64,000 bases of DNA, taken from NCBI RefSeq assembly GCF_051967575.1, contig NZ_JBQCJW010000020.1, positions 1-64,000 of the forward strand, read 5' to 3'. This document shows, piece after piece, positions 54,659 through 64,000 of this stretch (its first letter is position 1; each line of letters begins with the position of its first letter). The translations under genes and the position numbers were made by a program. Under the pieces are notes generated by a model. That model saw only the letters and a program-made list of their open reading frames with translations. It was not told where the DNA came from and did no database searches. The DNA comes from Solibacillus silvestris_B (lineage in GTDB: Bacteria > Bacillota > Bacilli > Bacillales_A > Planococcaceae).

Positions 54659-57600
54659 ATGGAAACATACAAAGAACGAAAAAGCTGGTGGCAAAAGGCA
54701 CTTCCGACAGCGCTTTCCTTTATGCTCGTTGCCAGCAGCCTTTCAGCAGCACCGGCCAGAGAAGTAAAAGCAGCAGCGAATACACTTGCACCAGGTGGAG
54801 TAAGCAATGGCTTGATTTCTTGGGTAGATGTGGAGCGGAGTGCGGAAATAGATGGAAATAACGTGACTGCGCTAACGGATTTAGCTGATAATAAACCTTG
54901 GGAAAAAGAAAATGATATTTCTTATAATGCAAATGGGATGAATTTTAACGGTGGAATTCAAACAGAAAAGGTAATGTATACCCGTGAGCTCGCTGATTTT
55001 AATAAAAATGATTTAGCGCGTGAAGTGTTTTCTGTACAAGCGAGTAAAAACTATAGTGGTTTTCCTTGGGAACTAGGTGGAAAAGGCTCAACAGCTATTT
55101 ACGGCAGAAATAACAGTATTACAACATATTTCGGTAGAGATAGGAACATAGAGATTGATGTTGGAAATTATGATCTAAAAGATGGGGCAATGTTAAATAT
55201 TTGGAGTGCGCAAAACGATTGGAGACTTTCGTTGAATGGAAAGAAGTTGCATGAAACAATAGAGAACACACCAAATTTTGAGACTAGCACATCTGGAAGT
55301 CGATATTATATCGGTGCAGGTCATTCTAGCCGTTTTAATGGAATGATTGCTGAGGTAATCCTATTTAATCGTAAGTTAGATGATGATGAGAGAATGAAAG
55401 TCAATAGTTACTTGGCATTGAAATATGGCCTGACATTGGATACGGATTATGTTGCTAGTGACGGTTCAACAAAAATGTGGAGCGAAGAGTTGAATGGAGG
55501 ATACGGTAACCGAATTACAGGTATTGGGCGCGATGAAGATGGAGCGCTGAACCAAAAGCAATCGAAAGCTCAAATCCTCAATGCTAACATCACAATTGCA
55601 TTAGGTAGTGAAATTAAAGCAGCAAATGCTGAAAATCGAAACGTTATAGCAAATAACAAATCCTTCTTCGTATTTAGCGATAACGGCGGTGAGGTTAATT
55701 TCAGCACTCCAATTCAAAAAAATCAAGAAAAATTAAAGCGTATTGAACGTGTTTATAAAGTTCAAAAAACAAGTTGGCAAGATACGGACATCACATTAGC
55801 AGTAGATAAAGTAGAGAATGCAACAGGATATCCAATGTATTTAGTTGTAAGTTCTGATGATCAATTTAATGAAAGTGATTCTTTCTATGACTTAATAGAT
55901 GGTAAAGTCACACTGAATAGCGGTCAGCTTGCTGATGGAGCTTATTTTACGATTGCTGCACCAGTTCCGGAAATACAGAACGCCAAGCTTGAACAAGCAG
56001 CTGCAGAAGGCAATCAAATTACTTTAACATTCAATAAAGCGGTTGATTTAACGGACGGAGACGGCTTCACAGTAAAAGTCGATGGTCAGGAAATCACATT
56101 GGATGCAAACGCAATTACAGTTGACCCGAACGATCAAACAAAGCTCATTATCACATTGCCTCCTAGTACAGATGTATCTAATAAAGAAATTACAGTCGAT
56201 TATGATGCTAATCAGGGGAACTTGAAGGGAACAAATGGGGTAGCTGTTGAAAACTTCAACAAAACAATCGACAATAAACAGCTGGCTTTAAATGTGGAAA
56301 AACCAGCTGGCGATACAGTAACGACAGCTAGACCGGAATTTTCAGGAACAGCAACTCCCCATGCAACGGTTACTGTGAAAATTTCTAGTGATATTACATT
56401 ACAAGTAACAGCAGATAGTGAGGGGAAATGGAGCATTACACCGGATGCAGATCTTCCTGATGGTGACTACGATATAGAAATTATAGCTACAAAAGATGGG
56501 AAAAGCTCTGAAACCGTGAGTAAATCGTTGAAGGTAGATACTGTAACACCAGTTTCCTATGAAAATGCATTTACTATTACAAAGCCAGATGAAGTGACAA
56601 ACTTTTCGAGACCGACGATCAGTGGAACGGTTGAAACTTCAACAACGACACCATCGACAGTTTCAATTGAATTAAAAGATGCTAACGGTAATATAGTCGC
56701 AACGGCCGATTCTGCTTCGGTTACAGTAAATACAGATGGCACATGGTCATTTACACCACCGGCGAATTTGCCGGATGGCGAGTACACAATTACTGCCACT
56801 GCAACAGACGGCACAAATACTGCTACTAAAACACATACATTCACAATTGCTACAGCACAAGCAGTGAACAAAACAGCATTGCAAAATAAAGCGGACGAGC
56901 ACTTGAATTTAAACGCCGGCAATTACACACCATATACGTGGTTGAACTATAATACGGCATTACAGCAAGCGCAAAACGTACTAGCGAATCCAAACGCGAC
57001 ACAAGCCGAAGTGGACCAAGCTTTGACGGAATTGACAGCGGCACAAAATGCGCTTGTACTGGTAGTATTGCCAGGCAGAGGGTTAATTAGCTTAATACCT
57101 TCAACCGGTTCATTAAGCCCGAACTTCCAAACAGATGTGACGGATTACACTATGTATGTAGGTAACTCGACAGCTGTCATCGGATTTGGCGCGCTGCCTG
57201 TAGAATCTGGTGCCACAGTGTCGACAACAGTGAATGGACAGCCTGGTACGTTAGGGCAAATCCCATTGCAGGTTGGGGCAAATGCAATTGAAGTTACAGT
57301 GACGGATGCAAACGGATTTGTGAAACGCTATACAATCACTGTATACCGCGATGCCTATACGGATGGCGGTACATGGACACCTGCACCGGCTCCAACACCA
57401 ACGCCTGCACCAGCACCAGAGCAGCCGCAAAACAACAAAACGATTATCCGTGTTGATTTGGAAGTGGATGGCGAAAATCCTCTGGAAAAGACGACAGTGG
57501 AAATTGAACGTACATCGCATTCAAACGGTGAAGTGACGGACTTTGTCAATTTAACTGCGGAGCAAGCATTTGAAGCTGTAGAAAAAGCGAAGCAAATCGG

Positions 57601-58768
57601 CAACACGATTGCGCGAATTGTTATTCCAGATGCACAGGATATTGTTGATCAAGTAAATGTGGAGGTGCCGAAAGAGGCTCTGCGTATTTTACGTGACAAC
57701 GGATTGGATTTGGAAATCTCAACGGATAATGCACATATTGCGATCCCGAACAGCTCAATGGATGGAGTGGAAGATAACTTCTACTTCCGTCTCATTCCTG
57801 TGAAAAAGGAAAGTGAGCGCCAAGCAATCGAAGAACGTGCACGCATCGAAACTGTTGTACAGGAAACATTACAAAGCGATAACGTAAATGTTGTTGCGCG
57901 TCCAATGACAATTGAAACAAACTTGCCGTCACGCCCGGTAGCCGTGACATTGCCTTTACGTGGTGTCACATTGCCGACAGCGGAAGCGGATCGTCAAGCA
58001 TATTTAAATAGTTTGGCAGTATTCATCGAGCATTCGGACGGCGAGAAGAAAGTGGTACATCCAAAGGTTGTCACAATGCAGGACGGCGACATTGGACTTC
58101 GCTTTACAGTGGAAAAATTCAGTACATTTACAATCATTCAAGTAAAAGAAGAAGTGCATTCACATACACCTTATATACGAGGTTTTGAAGACGGCACATT
58201 CCGTCCTGAAGATAATATTACGCGTGCACAAGCGGCACGTATGATTGCGCGTATTTTAGGCTATGAAGAAGGTACAAAAGCAAACGCTGCACCATTCAAG
58301 GATATTCCAAACACGCATTTTGCGGCAGGCGAGATTGCCTTCGTTAAGTCGGCAGGCATTATGGATGGGGATGAAAACGGCAATTTCAATGCAACGAATA
58401 ACATTACCCGTGCACAAATGGCAAAGGTTGTCGCAAACTTCAAAAAGCTGGCGGTGGAGGAAAATGCCGCAATTACCTTCACGGACACGAAAGGCCATTG
58501 GGCACAGTGGATCATCGAGGCAAACCGTGATGCAGGAATTATTAGCGGTTACCCTGATGGACGCTTCGCACCGAATGAAGCGATTACCCGTGTGCAAGCT
58601 GTGCGCATGATGAATCGCATGCTTGAGCGTGGACCGCTATATGGGGTGCCAAATGAAAGCTTCTCGGATGTACCGAAGACACATCGTGCATTCAATGATA
58701 TCGAAGAGGCAGCACGTGCACATTCCTATAGTATAGATGGAAATCAGCAAGAACAATTTATTAAATAG
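54659..58768 (+). CDS. Large SLH-anchored surface protein with LamG-like, DUF8202-like and Ig-like domains
   Basis: 1369 residues from ATG 54659, eight bases after AGGAG. Signal peptide to about residue 41 (VKA-AANT). Then a concanavalin/LamG-like domain (about 50-255, ending FNRKLDDDERMKVNSYLALK), a DUF8202-like region, several bacterial Ig-like domains (about 440-740; repeated DGEYTITATATDGT-type strands), a helical FIVAR-like repeat (NATQAEVDQALTELTAAQNA), a cadherin-like beta-sandwich, a Pro/Ala linker (PAPAPTPTPAPAPE), a further beta region, and three C-terminal SLH domains (about 1170-1350). Likely an adhesin or S-layer-associated protein. Confidence 0.88.
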   Translation: METYKERKSWWQKALPTALSFMLVASSLSAAPAREVKAAANTLAPGGVSNGLISWVDVERSAEIDGNNVTALTDLADNKPWEKENDISYNANGMNFNGGIQTEKVMYTRELADFNKNDLAREVFSVQASKNYSGFPWELGGKGSTAIYGRNNSITTYFGRDRNIEIDVGNYDLKDGAMLNIWSAQNDWRLSLNGKKLHETIENTPNFETSTSGSRYYIGAGHSSRFNGMIAEVILFNRKLDDDERMKVNSYLALKYGLTLDTDYVASDGSTKMWSEELNGGYGNRITGIGRDEDGALNQKQSKAQILNANITIALGSEIKAANAENRNVIANNKSFFVFSDNGGEVNFSTPIQKNQEKLKRIERVYKVQKTSWQDTDITLAVDKVENATGYPMYLVVSSDDQFNESDSFYDLIDGKVTLNSGQLADGAYFTIAAPVPEIQNAKLEQAAAEGNQITLTFNKAVDLTDGDGFTVKVDGQEITLDANAITVDPNDQTKLIITLPPSTDVSNKEITVDYDANQGNLKGTNGVAVENFNKTIDNKQLALNVEKPAGDTVTTARPEFSGTATPHATVTVKISSDITLQVTADSEGKWSITPDADLPDGDYDIEIIATKDGKSSETVSKSLKVDTVTPVSYENAFTITKPDEVTNFSRPTISGTVETSTTTPSTVSIELKDANGNIVATADSASVTVNTDGTWSFTPPANLPDGEYTITATATDGTNTATKTHTFTIATAQAVNKTALQNKADEHLNLNAGNYTPYTWLNYNTALQQAQNVLANPNATQAEVDQALTELTAAQNALVLVVLPGRGLISLIPSTGSLSPNFQTDVTDYTMYVGNSTAVIGFGALPVESGATVSTTVNGQPGTLGQIPLQVGANAIEVTVTDANGFVKRYTITVYRDAYTDGGTWTPAPAPTPTPAPAPEQPQNNKTIIRVDLEVDGENPLEKTTVEIERTSHSNGEVTDFVNLTAEQAFEAVEKAKQIGNTIARIVIPDAQDIVDQVNVEVPKEALRILRDNGLDLEISTDNAHIAIPNSSMDGVEDNFYFRLIPVKKESERQAIEERARIETVVQETLQSDNVNVVARPMTIETNLPSRPVAVTLPLRGVTLPTAEADRQAYLNSLAVFIEHSDGEKKVVHPKVVTMQDGDIGLRFTVEKFSTFTIIQVKEEVHSHTPYIRGFEDGTFRPEDNITRAQAARMIARILGYEEGTKANAAPFKDIPNTHFAAGEIAFVKSAGIMDGDENGNFNATNNITRAQMAKVVANFKKLAVEENAAITFTDTKGHWAQWIIEANRDAGIISGYPDGRFAPNEAITRVQAVRMMNRMLERGPLYGVPNESFSDVPKTHRAFNDIEEAARAHSYSIDGNQQEQFIK

Positions 58769-58816
58769 TGTGTGAGAGAAGCTGTCAGGAAAGCGAGCAT
58801 AAACTTGCCTTCCCGG
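58769..58816 (+). terminator. Hairpin after the large surface-protein gene
   Basis: AAGCTGTCAGGAAAG pairs imperfectly with CTTCCCGGCAGCT; there is no long T run, so termination strength is uncertain. Confidence 0.5.
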
Positions 58817-58896
58817 CAGCTACTTGCATTCTCGCAAATAAATTGCATATTTTCGACCGATTTTTTTAAGTATACATAAAAAAGGGTTTGTTTAAG

Positions 58897-59076
58897 ATGA
58901 TTTTCGTTACAATATGCATAATTTGTATAGCGCTAGGATGGCTAGTGCATAAACATAGGCAAAGAAAAATTAGGCTGGAAAAGAAGAAAGCGATGCTGCA
59001 GCGTCTCGATATTTTGCTGAAGTCCAATCCATCAAAAACCTCTTTCGAAGATTCGAAAAAAGATGCTGATTCATAG
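58897..59076 (+). CDS. Small single-pass membrane protein
   Basis: 59 residues from ATG 58897, ten bases after AAAGGG; TTG 58888 touches the ribosome site. One N-terminal membrane helix (about 2-18, IFVTICIICIALGWLV) followed by a basic coiled-coil-like segment (HKHRQRKIRLEKKK) and a polar acidic tail. It resembles no family I can name. Its position 50 bases before the hybrid kinase suggests that they are co-transcribed, so a link with signalling is possible. Confidence 0.6.
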   Translation: MIFVTICIICIALGWLVHKHRQRKIRLEKKKAMLQRLDILLKSNPSKTSFEDSKKDADS

Positions 59077-59123
59077 GAAACAACCGTTATACTGAAAGAA
59101 AGCGAATATATGGAAAGGGTTGC

Positions 59124-62100
59124 ATGATGAGAAAATATATCCTAGTTGCAATAAGTATTGTCATGCTGTTTGCGTTTGTATTTTTTATTGGCAATCGACA
59201 CTATTTATTTGACGGAAATACCATAACGGCTGAAAACGGATTTGCTTCAATTACCGAAGAGCAATTAAAAGAAACGGTAAAGCTTGACGGGGAATGGGCT
59301 TTTTATCCGAACGAATTCATCGAATCGAATGAAGTACTAGAAAACTATTCGCACAAACTTATAACAGTGAAAACTCCAGGCGATGTAAGTGAATATATGA
59401 AATCGAATAGTGAAGGAATAGCTTATGGTACATATTATTTGAAAGTAGAAGTCCCGGCAGATGGCCAGTATGGATTGTATATTAATACGATTCGCCAGGC
59501 GAACCATATTTTTATTAACGGTGTAGATGTAGGAGGGAAAGGGCAGCCTTCCCGTGCTTTACAAGATTATAAACCTGAAAATGCAGATAAATATTTGGTT
59601 TTTTCACAAAGCGAAAGGAAAGAGCTGCATATTTTAATAAATGTAAGCGTTAATAACTATCCGCAAGCAGGCATTATGTATCCAATCGAATTTGGGACTG
59701 TGGAAAAAGTGCAAACACTATATATGAAAAAGCTTATGTTAAATGCTTTTACTAGCTTAGGTTATATTATATTAGGAATAATATATAGCATCGGTTATTT
59801 ACTTAAACGTAAACATAAAGAGGAATTATTTTTCGGTTTATTTGCGATTTTATGCGGGTTTTATATGTCCTTTATAAACGAAAAAATATTTTTTTTACTT
59901 GTCCCGACAAAATTGCTCGCGCTTGAAGTTAGTTTACAATTAGGAATTATTCCATTGGCTCTTATATGCTTAACATTGTTTATTTATAATATGTACCCAC
60001 AGATGACGAAAAAATACATTCTTTATTTAATATTGGCTTTACTCTTCATTATTTTTATAAAAGATGCTATTTACAATCCATTTTACAAGGGAAGGGCTAC
60101 GTCTGGGGAAGAGCTGAATTTCAGGAAGCTCAAATATATTGCATTTTTGGTTCCTGCTTTTATATACAATGCTGTTATTTTAATACGAGTCCTTATCCAT
60201 CAGCTTGAAGAGGCTAAATATGTGCTGATTGTTGCGGTGGCTGTGGGATGTTACGGTTTTTTGCTGGCGCTGAATTTTATAACGGACATTCCATTCAATT
60301 ACAGTGAGTTTGTGCTATTTATTGTCATCTTGCTCAGTTTTTCTTTACTGTTGAATTACCGGGCAAATGCAGCATTCATCAAAATCGAAAATTTAACGAA
60401 GGAGCTCGTTTTGCATAATCAAATGAAGGACGAGTTTTTGCTGAAAACTTCGCATGAGCTGCGGACGCCTTTAAATGGCATATTGAATTTGTCCAAATCT
60501 TTAATGGAAGGATTGGAAGGGCCATTAAAGAGGGAACAACAGGAGCAAGCGATCTTGATCCATAATGTGACGAACCGATTAGGGCATCTAGTGGATGATT
60601 TATTGTTCTCGTCGCACCATATGACAGGGGAAATTAAGATAGCGCCTGCTGCAGTGCCTGTCGAGGTAATAAATGAAGTCGTCGACGAAATAAAAAGTGT
60701 GATGCCGAACAATTCGCATGTGCAAATTTTGGCGGCAGTCGATACGGCATTGCCGCCAATGTGGACAGACGAGCTGCGTTTTAAACAAGTTTTATATAAT
60801 TTGCTGCATAACGCAATTCAGCATACTGCAGAAGGAGAGATTGCTGTCACTGCCTTTGTCCGGCAACAACAGCTGGCAGTTCAAGTAAGTGATACGGGTG
60901 CAGGTATTGACGTAGAAAATATCGAGCATATATTTGAGGCATTTTATCAGGCGCCAAATCAGTCGAAAACGGAAGGGCTCGGATTGGGCTTGAGCATCGC
61001 AAAAAATATTGTACAAAAACTAAATGGTGAAATTTATGTAGAAAGCAAGGCGGGGCAAGGTGCGATATTTACCTTCACAATGCCTTTAGCAAAAGAGGAG
61101 CAGCAGCAATATCCAATGGTAACAAATGCATTAGCAATGAAACATACAGCTTTACCCCAACTGCAATTGCCGCTCATCCATAAAGGAAGCGATAAAACTA
61201 TTCTGATCGTTGATGATGACCATACGAACATTAAAGTATTGTTTGATGCATGTGCTGCGAAAGGCTATTCTGCTGTAGCAGTGGATAACGGCTTTGACGC
61301 ACTGCGGTACATCGAGAAAAACAAAGTGGAGTGTGTGCTGACCGATTTATTGATGAAGGAAATGTCAGGCTACGAACTTTGCAAACGAGTGCGCAAACAA
61401 TACGATATGCTGGAATTGCCGATAATCGTGTTGACGGCGATTATGAAGCAGACCGATTTATTGATGACATTGCAGGTTGGGGCAAACGATTATTTACAAA
61501 AGCCGATTATTATGGATGAATTGTTCATCCGGATTGAGTCCTTATTGGCTATAAGGCAGTCTTCCATTGACGCGATAGAAACGGAAATGAATTTTTTGTA
61601 TTCACAAGTAACACCGCATTTTGTTTATAACACGCTGAATACGATTATCGGCTTGAGCTACACAAATGTGGAAAATACAAGGGAGGCGCTTTACTGCCTG
61701 GCAACCTATTTCCGTGCGAAATTAAATGTCCACTACCGCAATAGCAGGGTACCGCTGGAAGAGGAAATTGAGCTGGCAAAAGCTTATTTATATATAGAAA
61801 AAATGCGATTCGGCGACCGGCTTACTGTGCATTACGATATTGATGAATCCGTTCATTTAATGATTCCTGCGCTATCGCTTCAGCCGCTGATAGAAAATGC
61901 TGTCGTCCATGGCATTTCCAAGAAGGAAGATGGTGGAGTCATCGAGCTTAGCGTAAAGCGTGACGGTCAATTTGTCCGTATTAAAGTATCGGATAATGGC
62001 GCGGGGATGTCGGAGGATAAGCTTCAACAATTATTAAGCGGGAAAGGCTCACGCATCGGCTTTACGAATCCGTGGAAAAAATTCGATCTTCTAAAAAATG

Positions 62101-62177
62101 TCAGCATGAATTTAAACAGCAAGGAAGGGCAAGGGACAACAATCATTATTTTATTGCCAAAGGAGGAAGGACTATGA
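59124..62177 (+). CDS. Hybrid sensor histidine kinase: 7TM sensor, HisKA-HATPase, receiver, LytS-type kinase
   Basis: 1017 residues. Anchor helix, extracellular sensor domain (about 40-195; KLDGEWAFYPNEF), about seven membrane helices (205-415), HisKA with His444 (KTSHELRTP), HATPase (LYNLLHNAIQHT), receiver with VDDDHTN and acceptor Asp741 (LTDLLMKEMSG), then a LytS-type core with His832 (SQVTPHFVYNTLNTI) and a second HATPase (LIENAVVHG). The start is ATG 59124 or 59127. Its stop overlaps the response-regulator gene by 4 bases. It is the intact paralogue of the frameshifted kinase at 48136-51298. The ligand is unknown. Confidence 0.9.
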   Translation: MMRKYILVAISIVMLFAFVFFIGNRHYLFDGNTITAENGFASITEEQLKETVKLDGEWAFYPNEFIESNEVLENYSHKLITVKTPGDVSEYMKSNSEGIAYGTYYLKVEVPADGQYGLYINTIRQANHIFINGVDVGGKGQPSRALQDYKPENADKYLVFSQSERKELHILINVSVNNYPQAGIMYPIEFGTVEKVQTLYMKKLMLNAFTSLGYIILGIIYSIGYLLKRKHKEELFFGLFAILCGFYMSFINEKIFFLLVPTKLLALEVSLQLGIIPLALICLTLFIYNMYPQMTKKYILYLILALLFIIFIKDAIYNPFYKGRATSGEELNFRKLKYIAFLVPAFIYNAVILIRVLIHQLEEAKYVLIVAVAVGCYGFLLALNFITDIPFNYSEFVLFIVILLSFSLLLNYRANAAFIKIENLTKELVLHNQMKDEFLLKTSHELRTPLNGILNLSKSLMEGLEGPLKREQQEQAILIHNVTNRLGHLVDDLLFSSHHMTGEIKIAPAAVPVEVINEVVDEIKSVMPNNSHVQILAAVDTALPPMWTDELRFKQVLYNLLHNAIQHTAEGEIAVTAFVRQQQLAVQVSDTGAGIDVENIEHIFEAFYQAPNQSKTEGLGLGLSIAKNIVQKLNGEIYVESKAGQGAIFTFTMPLAKEEQQQYPMVTNALAMKHTALPQLQLPLIHKGSDKTILIVDDDHTNIKVLFDACAAKGYSAVAVDNGFDALRYIEKNKVECVLTDLLMKEMSGYELCKRVRKQYDMLELPIIVLTAIMKQTDLLMTLQVGANDYLQKPIIMDELFIRIESLLAIRQSSIDAIETEMNFLYSQVTPHFVYNTLNTIIGLSYTNVENTREALYCLATYFRAKLNVHYRNSRVPLEEEIELAKAYLYIEKMRFGDRLTVHYDIDESVHLMIPALSLQPLIENAVVHGISKKEDGGVIELSVKRDGQFVRIKVSDNGAGMSEDKLQQLLSGKGSRIGFTNPWKKFDLLKNVSMNLNSKEGQGTTIIILLPKEEGL

Positions 62178-63286
62178 ATATAGTAATAATCGATGATGAG
62201 CAGATGGCGATTGATGTGCTGCAAATTATGCTGAAAAATATTCATTCGCTCCCGATTACAATAAAAGGGGCCTTCACAAATGCCAGCCATGCTTTCAGGT
62301 TGTTTGAACAAGAACGGATCGACGTTGTTCTGCTGGATATGGAAATGGTTGATATGCATGGGTTACAAGTGGCAAAACAGTTGTTGGCAAAACAGCCGTC
62401 CCTTCTCGTCATTTTTGTGACGGCACATATGCAATTTGCCGTAGATGCTTTCGAAATAGAGGCAACCGATTATTTATTGAAGCCCGTGCATGAAAAGCGA
62501 TTGCTGAAAGCATTGACAAAGGCAAAGGGAAAATTGGATTTGCAGCAAAGGGTGCTGGTGGAAGATGAGCAGCCGGAATTTTACATCCGGGCTTTGGATA
62601 GTTTCCAATTATTGAATCAAGAAAAGCAGACGATGAAATGGCGCACGAAAAAGGCGAAAGAATTGTTTTTATACTTGTGGCTGTATCAGCAAAAGCCTAA
62701 TTTAAACGTTTTGATCATGGAAATTTTATGGCCGAACAGCGAATATGACAAAGGCTCCGCCAATATGCATACGACAATCTATCACTTGAGAAAACTGTTT
62801 AAGGAAAATGGCGTTGAAAATCCGATAGAGCTCGTAAACAACCATTACCGATTGAATATCAATGTAAAGAGCGATTATGAGGAACTGCAGGAAATACTTA
62901 ATAAAGAAAAACATAGTGAGCTGGATATACAGCAAGTATTGAATATATATCAAAGCGATTTTTTGGAAAACGAAGATTATGATTGGGCTATAAAAATCAA
63001 AAATGATACGAAGCAGCAAGTTTTGCATGTGCTGGAGCGCTATGCCGAAAATCCGACAACCGAAAACACATTATTAAAACTGAGCTGTCTGCAAAAGATT
63101 CTTCTATTGGATGAATACAACGAGCGGTTTATGTTTAAAGTTTTGCAGTTTCTAATACAGAACAACCGGAAGATGGAATGTATGGAATTTTATAATGAAA
63201 TAAAAAATAAATTAGAAGAAGATTTGAAAATTCCCGTACCTAAAGAAATTGAACAGCTGTATGAAAATTATATGGAAAACAGTTAA
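62174..63286 (+). CDS. Response regulator with receiver, winged-helix and BTAD domains (SARP-like)
   Basis: 370 residues from ATG 62174, which follows AAAGGAGGAAGG. Receiver (1-120): VIIDDEQ, acceptor Asp at about 54 in VVLLDMEMVDMHG, and Lys in LLKPVHEK. Then a winged-helix DNA-binding domain (about 138-235; WRTKKAKELFLYLWL, NMHTTIYHLRKLF) and a bacterial transcriptional activator domain of helical repeats (about 240-370). This is the obvious partner of the preceding hybrid kinase. Targets are unknown; the neighbouring SLH protein genes are candidates. Confidence 0.9.
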   Translation: MNIVIIDDEQMAIDVLQIMLKNIHSLPITIKGAFTNASHAFRLFEQERIDVVLLDMEMVDMHGLQVAKQLLAKQPSLLVIFVTAHMQFAVDAFEIEATDYLLKPVHEKRLLKALTKAKGKLDLQQRVLVEDEQPEFYIRALDSFQLLNQEKQTMKWRTKKAKELFLYLWLYQQKPNLNVLIMEILWPNSEYDKGSANMHTTIYHLRKLFKENGVENPIELVNNHYRLNINVKSDYEELQEILNKEKHSELDIQQVLNIYQSDFLENEDYDWAIKIKNDTKQQVLHVLERYAENPTTENTLLKLSCLQKILLLDEYNERFMFKVLQFLIQNNRKMECMEFYNEIKNKLEEDLKIPVPKEIEQLYENYMENS

Positions 63287-63593
63287 TAGGGGCTTTCCTG
63301 CAAAAGTCGAAAAAGCGAATATGCAGGGGAGGGCAGAGGGCAGTTGCATATGCCGGAGATTACAATAGTTTGCAGCTCGCTATGAGACTGGCTGACTTAT
63401 ATTTTAATGGCATATAAGCCGATTTCAACATTATATAAAAAAAGCGATTGTGCTTGATAAGGTCTTTTAGAGGATAAATTTAATTTCTCTAAAAGACCTT
63501 TTTTGACGAAAAAAAGCGGATTTTGTTGAAATTTGTTCAGTATTTGTTTAGTTCAACTTTTTATACTTGGGGAAAACAGTTGGGGGATTGAAA
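63287..63593. other. Intergenic region before the last gene
   Basis: 307 bases. Apart from the terminator at 63457-63505 I see no gene; the GC-richer part 63300-63400 has no supported structure. Start signals for the next gene (GGGGGA ribosome site) lie at its right end. Confidence 0.4.
63457..63506 (+). terminator. Terminator of the kinase/regulator operon
   Basis: AAGGTCTTTTAGAG / CTCTAAAAGACCTT perfect 14-base stem, then TTTT. Confidence 0.9.
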
Positions 63594-64000
63594 ATGTTGA
63601 AAAGTTTATTGCAGGAAAGAGTCGCTCGTTTTCATACGAATGTAAAGGAGCTTGCCAATGGAGAAGATGTATTTGGCATTCAAGCAACTTCATTGACGGT
63701 GTCGGACAGGAATGTCGCGGTAGGCTATGTGGTGGATAAAAAAATCTTCCTAAAAGGGGTGCACCCTGGGGAAACGATGATTAAATTGACGGACGGCGAT
63801 AAGGAGGCATTTATAAAACTTACTGTGCACAATACAGGAGCAATCGTCGCGGAAATTACGCCTTATATAGGAAATAAAAATGTCGTGCCTGTTTATTTTA
63901 AGAAAATTTTAGGTGAAACAGCAGTGGCTGTCGATCTTAAAGGGGCATTGGCAAACTATTTAATTTCTGAAGGCAAAATAGATGCAGATAGTTTAATAGA
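63594..64000 (+). CDS. Partial gene at the right edge, unknown protein with an Ig-like (Big2-like) segment
   Basis: ATG 63594 follows TTGGGGGATTG and the frame is open to the window end (135 codons, no stop). The N-terminus (MLKSLLQERVARFHTNVKEL) has no signal peptide. Residues about 30-75 (SLTVSDRNVAVGYVVDKKIF, then GETMIKLTDGDKEAFIKLTV) look like a bacterial Ig-like beta-sandwich. The family is not recognised; a surface or filament protein is possible given the neighbours. Confidence 0.65.
   Translation, partial: MLKSLLQERVARFHTNVKELANGEDVFGIQATSLTVSDRNVAVGYVVDKKIFLKGVHPGETMIKLTDGDKEAFIKLTVHNTGAIVAEITPYIGNKNVVPVYFKKILGETAVAVDLKGALANYLISEGKIDADSLI

Overview
The window looks like chromosomal DNA of a low-GC, Gram-positive, aerobic member of the Bacillales, most likely of the Planococcaceae (Lysinibacillus/Solibacillus type). 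This is inferred from B. subtilis-like gene order (tsaE-tsaB-rimI-tsaD | ydiF | rex-tatAY-tatCY | ydiL | groES-groEL; des-desK-desR; yeaC-yeaD-yebA-guaA), AGGAGG ribosome sites with frequent GTG and TTG starts, a CIRCE operator, SAM-I and guanine riboswitches, a SigB-type promoter, and several S-layer-homology (SLH) surface proteins. No rRNA, tRNA, CRISPR array, intact transposase or prophage was seen.

Layout. 1-1.4 kb: a noncoding repeat, a long hairpin and two gene remnants. 1.5-6 kb: an old-yellow-enzyme oxidoreductase, a lipoprotein and the tRNA t6A operon. 6.0-6.7 kb: a convergent intergenic gap with six perfect DnaA boxes. 6.7-14 kb: ydiF, rex, the minimal Tat translocase, a CPBP protease and the heat-shock operon groES-groEL with its SigA promoter and CIRCE. 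14-24 kb: a chimeric glycosyltransferase stub, an SLH-anchored GDSL hydrolase, an esterase, a LysR regulator with a Sel1-repeat protein, the oxygen sensor HemAT and the haem enzyme HemY/CgoX. 23-29 kb: a SAM-riboswitch operon, yitJ-metH, for methionine synthesis. 29.5-32.4 kb: the membrane-fluidity module des-desK-desR. 32.4-37.6 kb: proline dehydrogenase, a FetAB-type ABC exporter and NAD salvage (pncB-nadE). 37.8-38.6 kb: the second, inverted copy of the repeat and a small basic protein. 38.7-43 kb: the MoxR/DUF58/transglutaminase operon. 43-48 kb: an SLH protein, a GMP synthase paralogue lacking a working glutaminase domain, then the normal guaA. 48-64 kb: a frameshifted hybrid sensor kinase, a SigB-controlled YsnF-like stress protein, a guanine-riboswitch purine permease, a 1369-residue SLH surface protein, and an intact paralogous hybrid kinase with a REC-wHTH-BTAD response regulator. 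The last gene runs off the right edge.

How the genes work together. Most of the window is core metabolism and stress physiology under recognisable control: CIRCE/HrcA for chaperonins, a SAM riboswitch for methionine, a guanine riboswitch and perhaps PurR for purine uptake, DesKR for lipid desaturation, SigB for the YsnF-like protein. The parts least explained by known biology are the inverted noncoding repeat pair 37.5 kb apart, the DnaA-box cluster, the tandem GMP synthases, and the surface-protein region bracketed by two large hybrid kinases that each carry two kinase cores.
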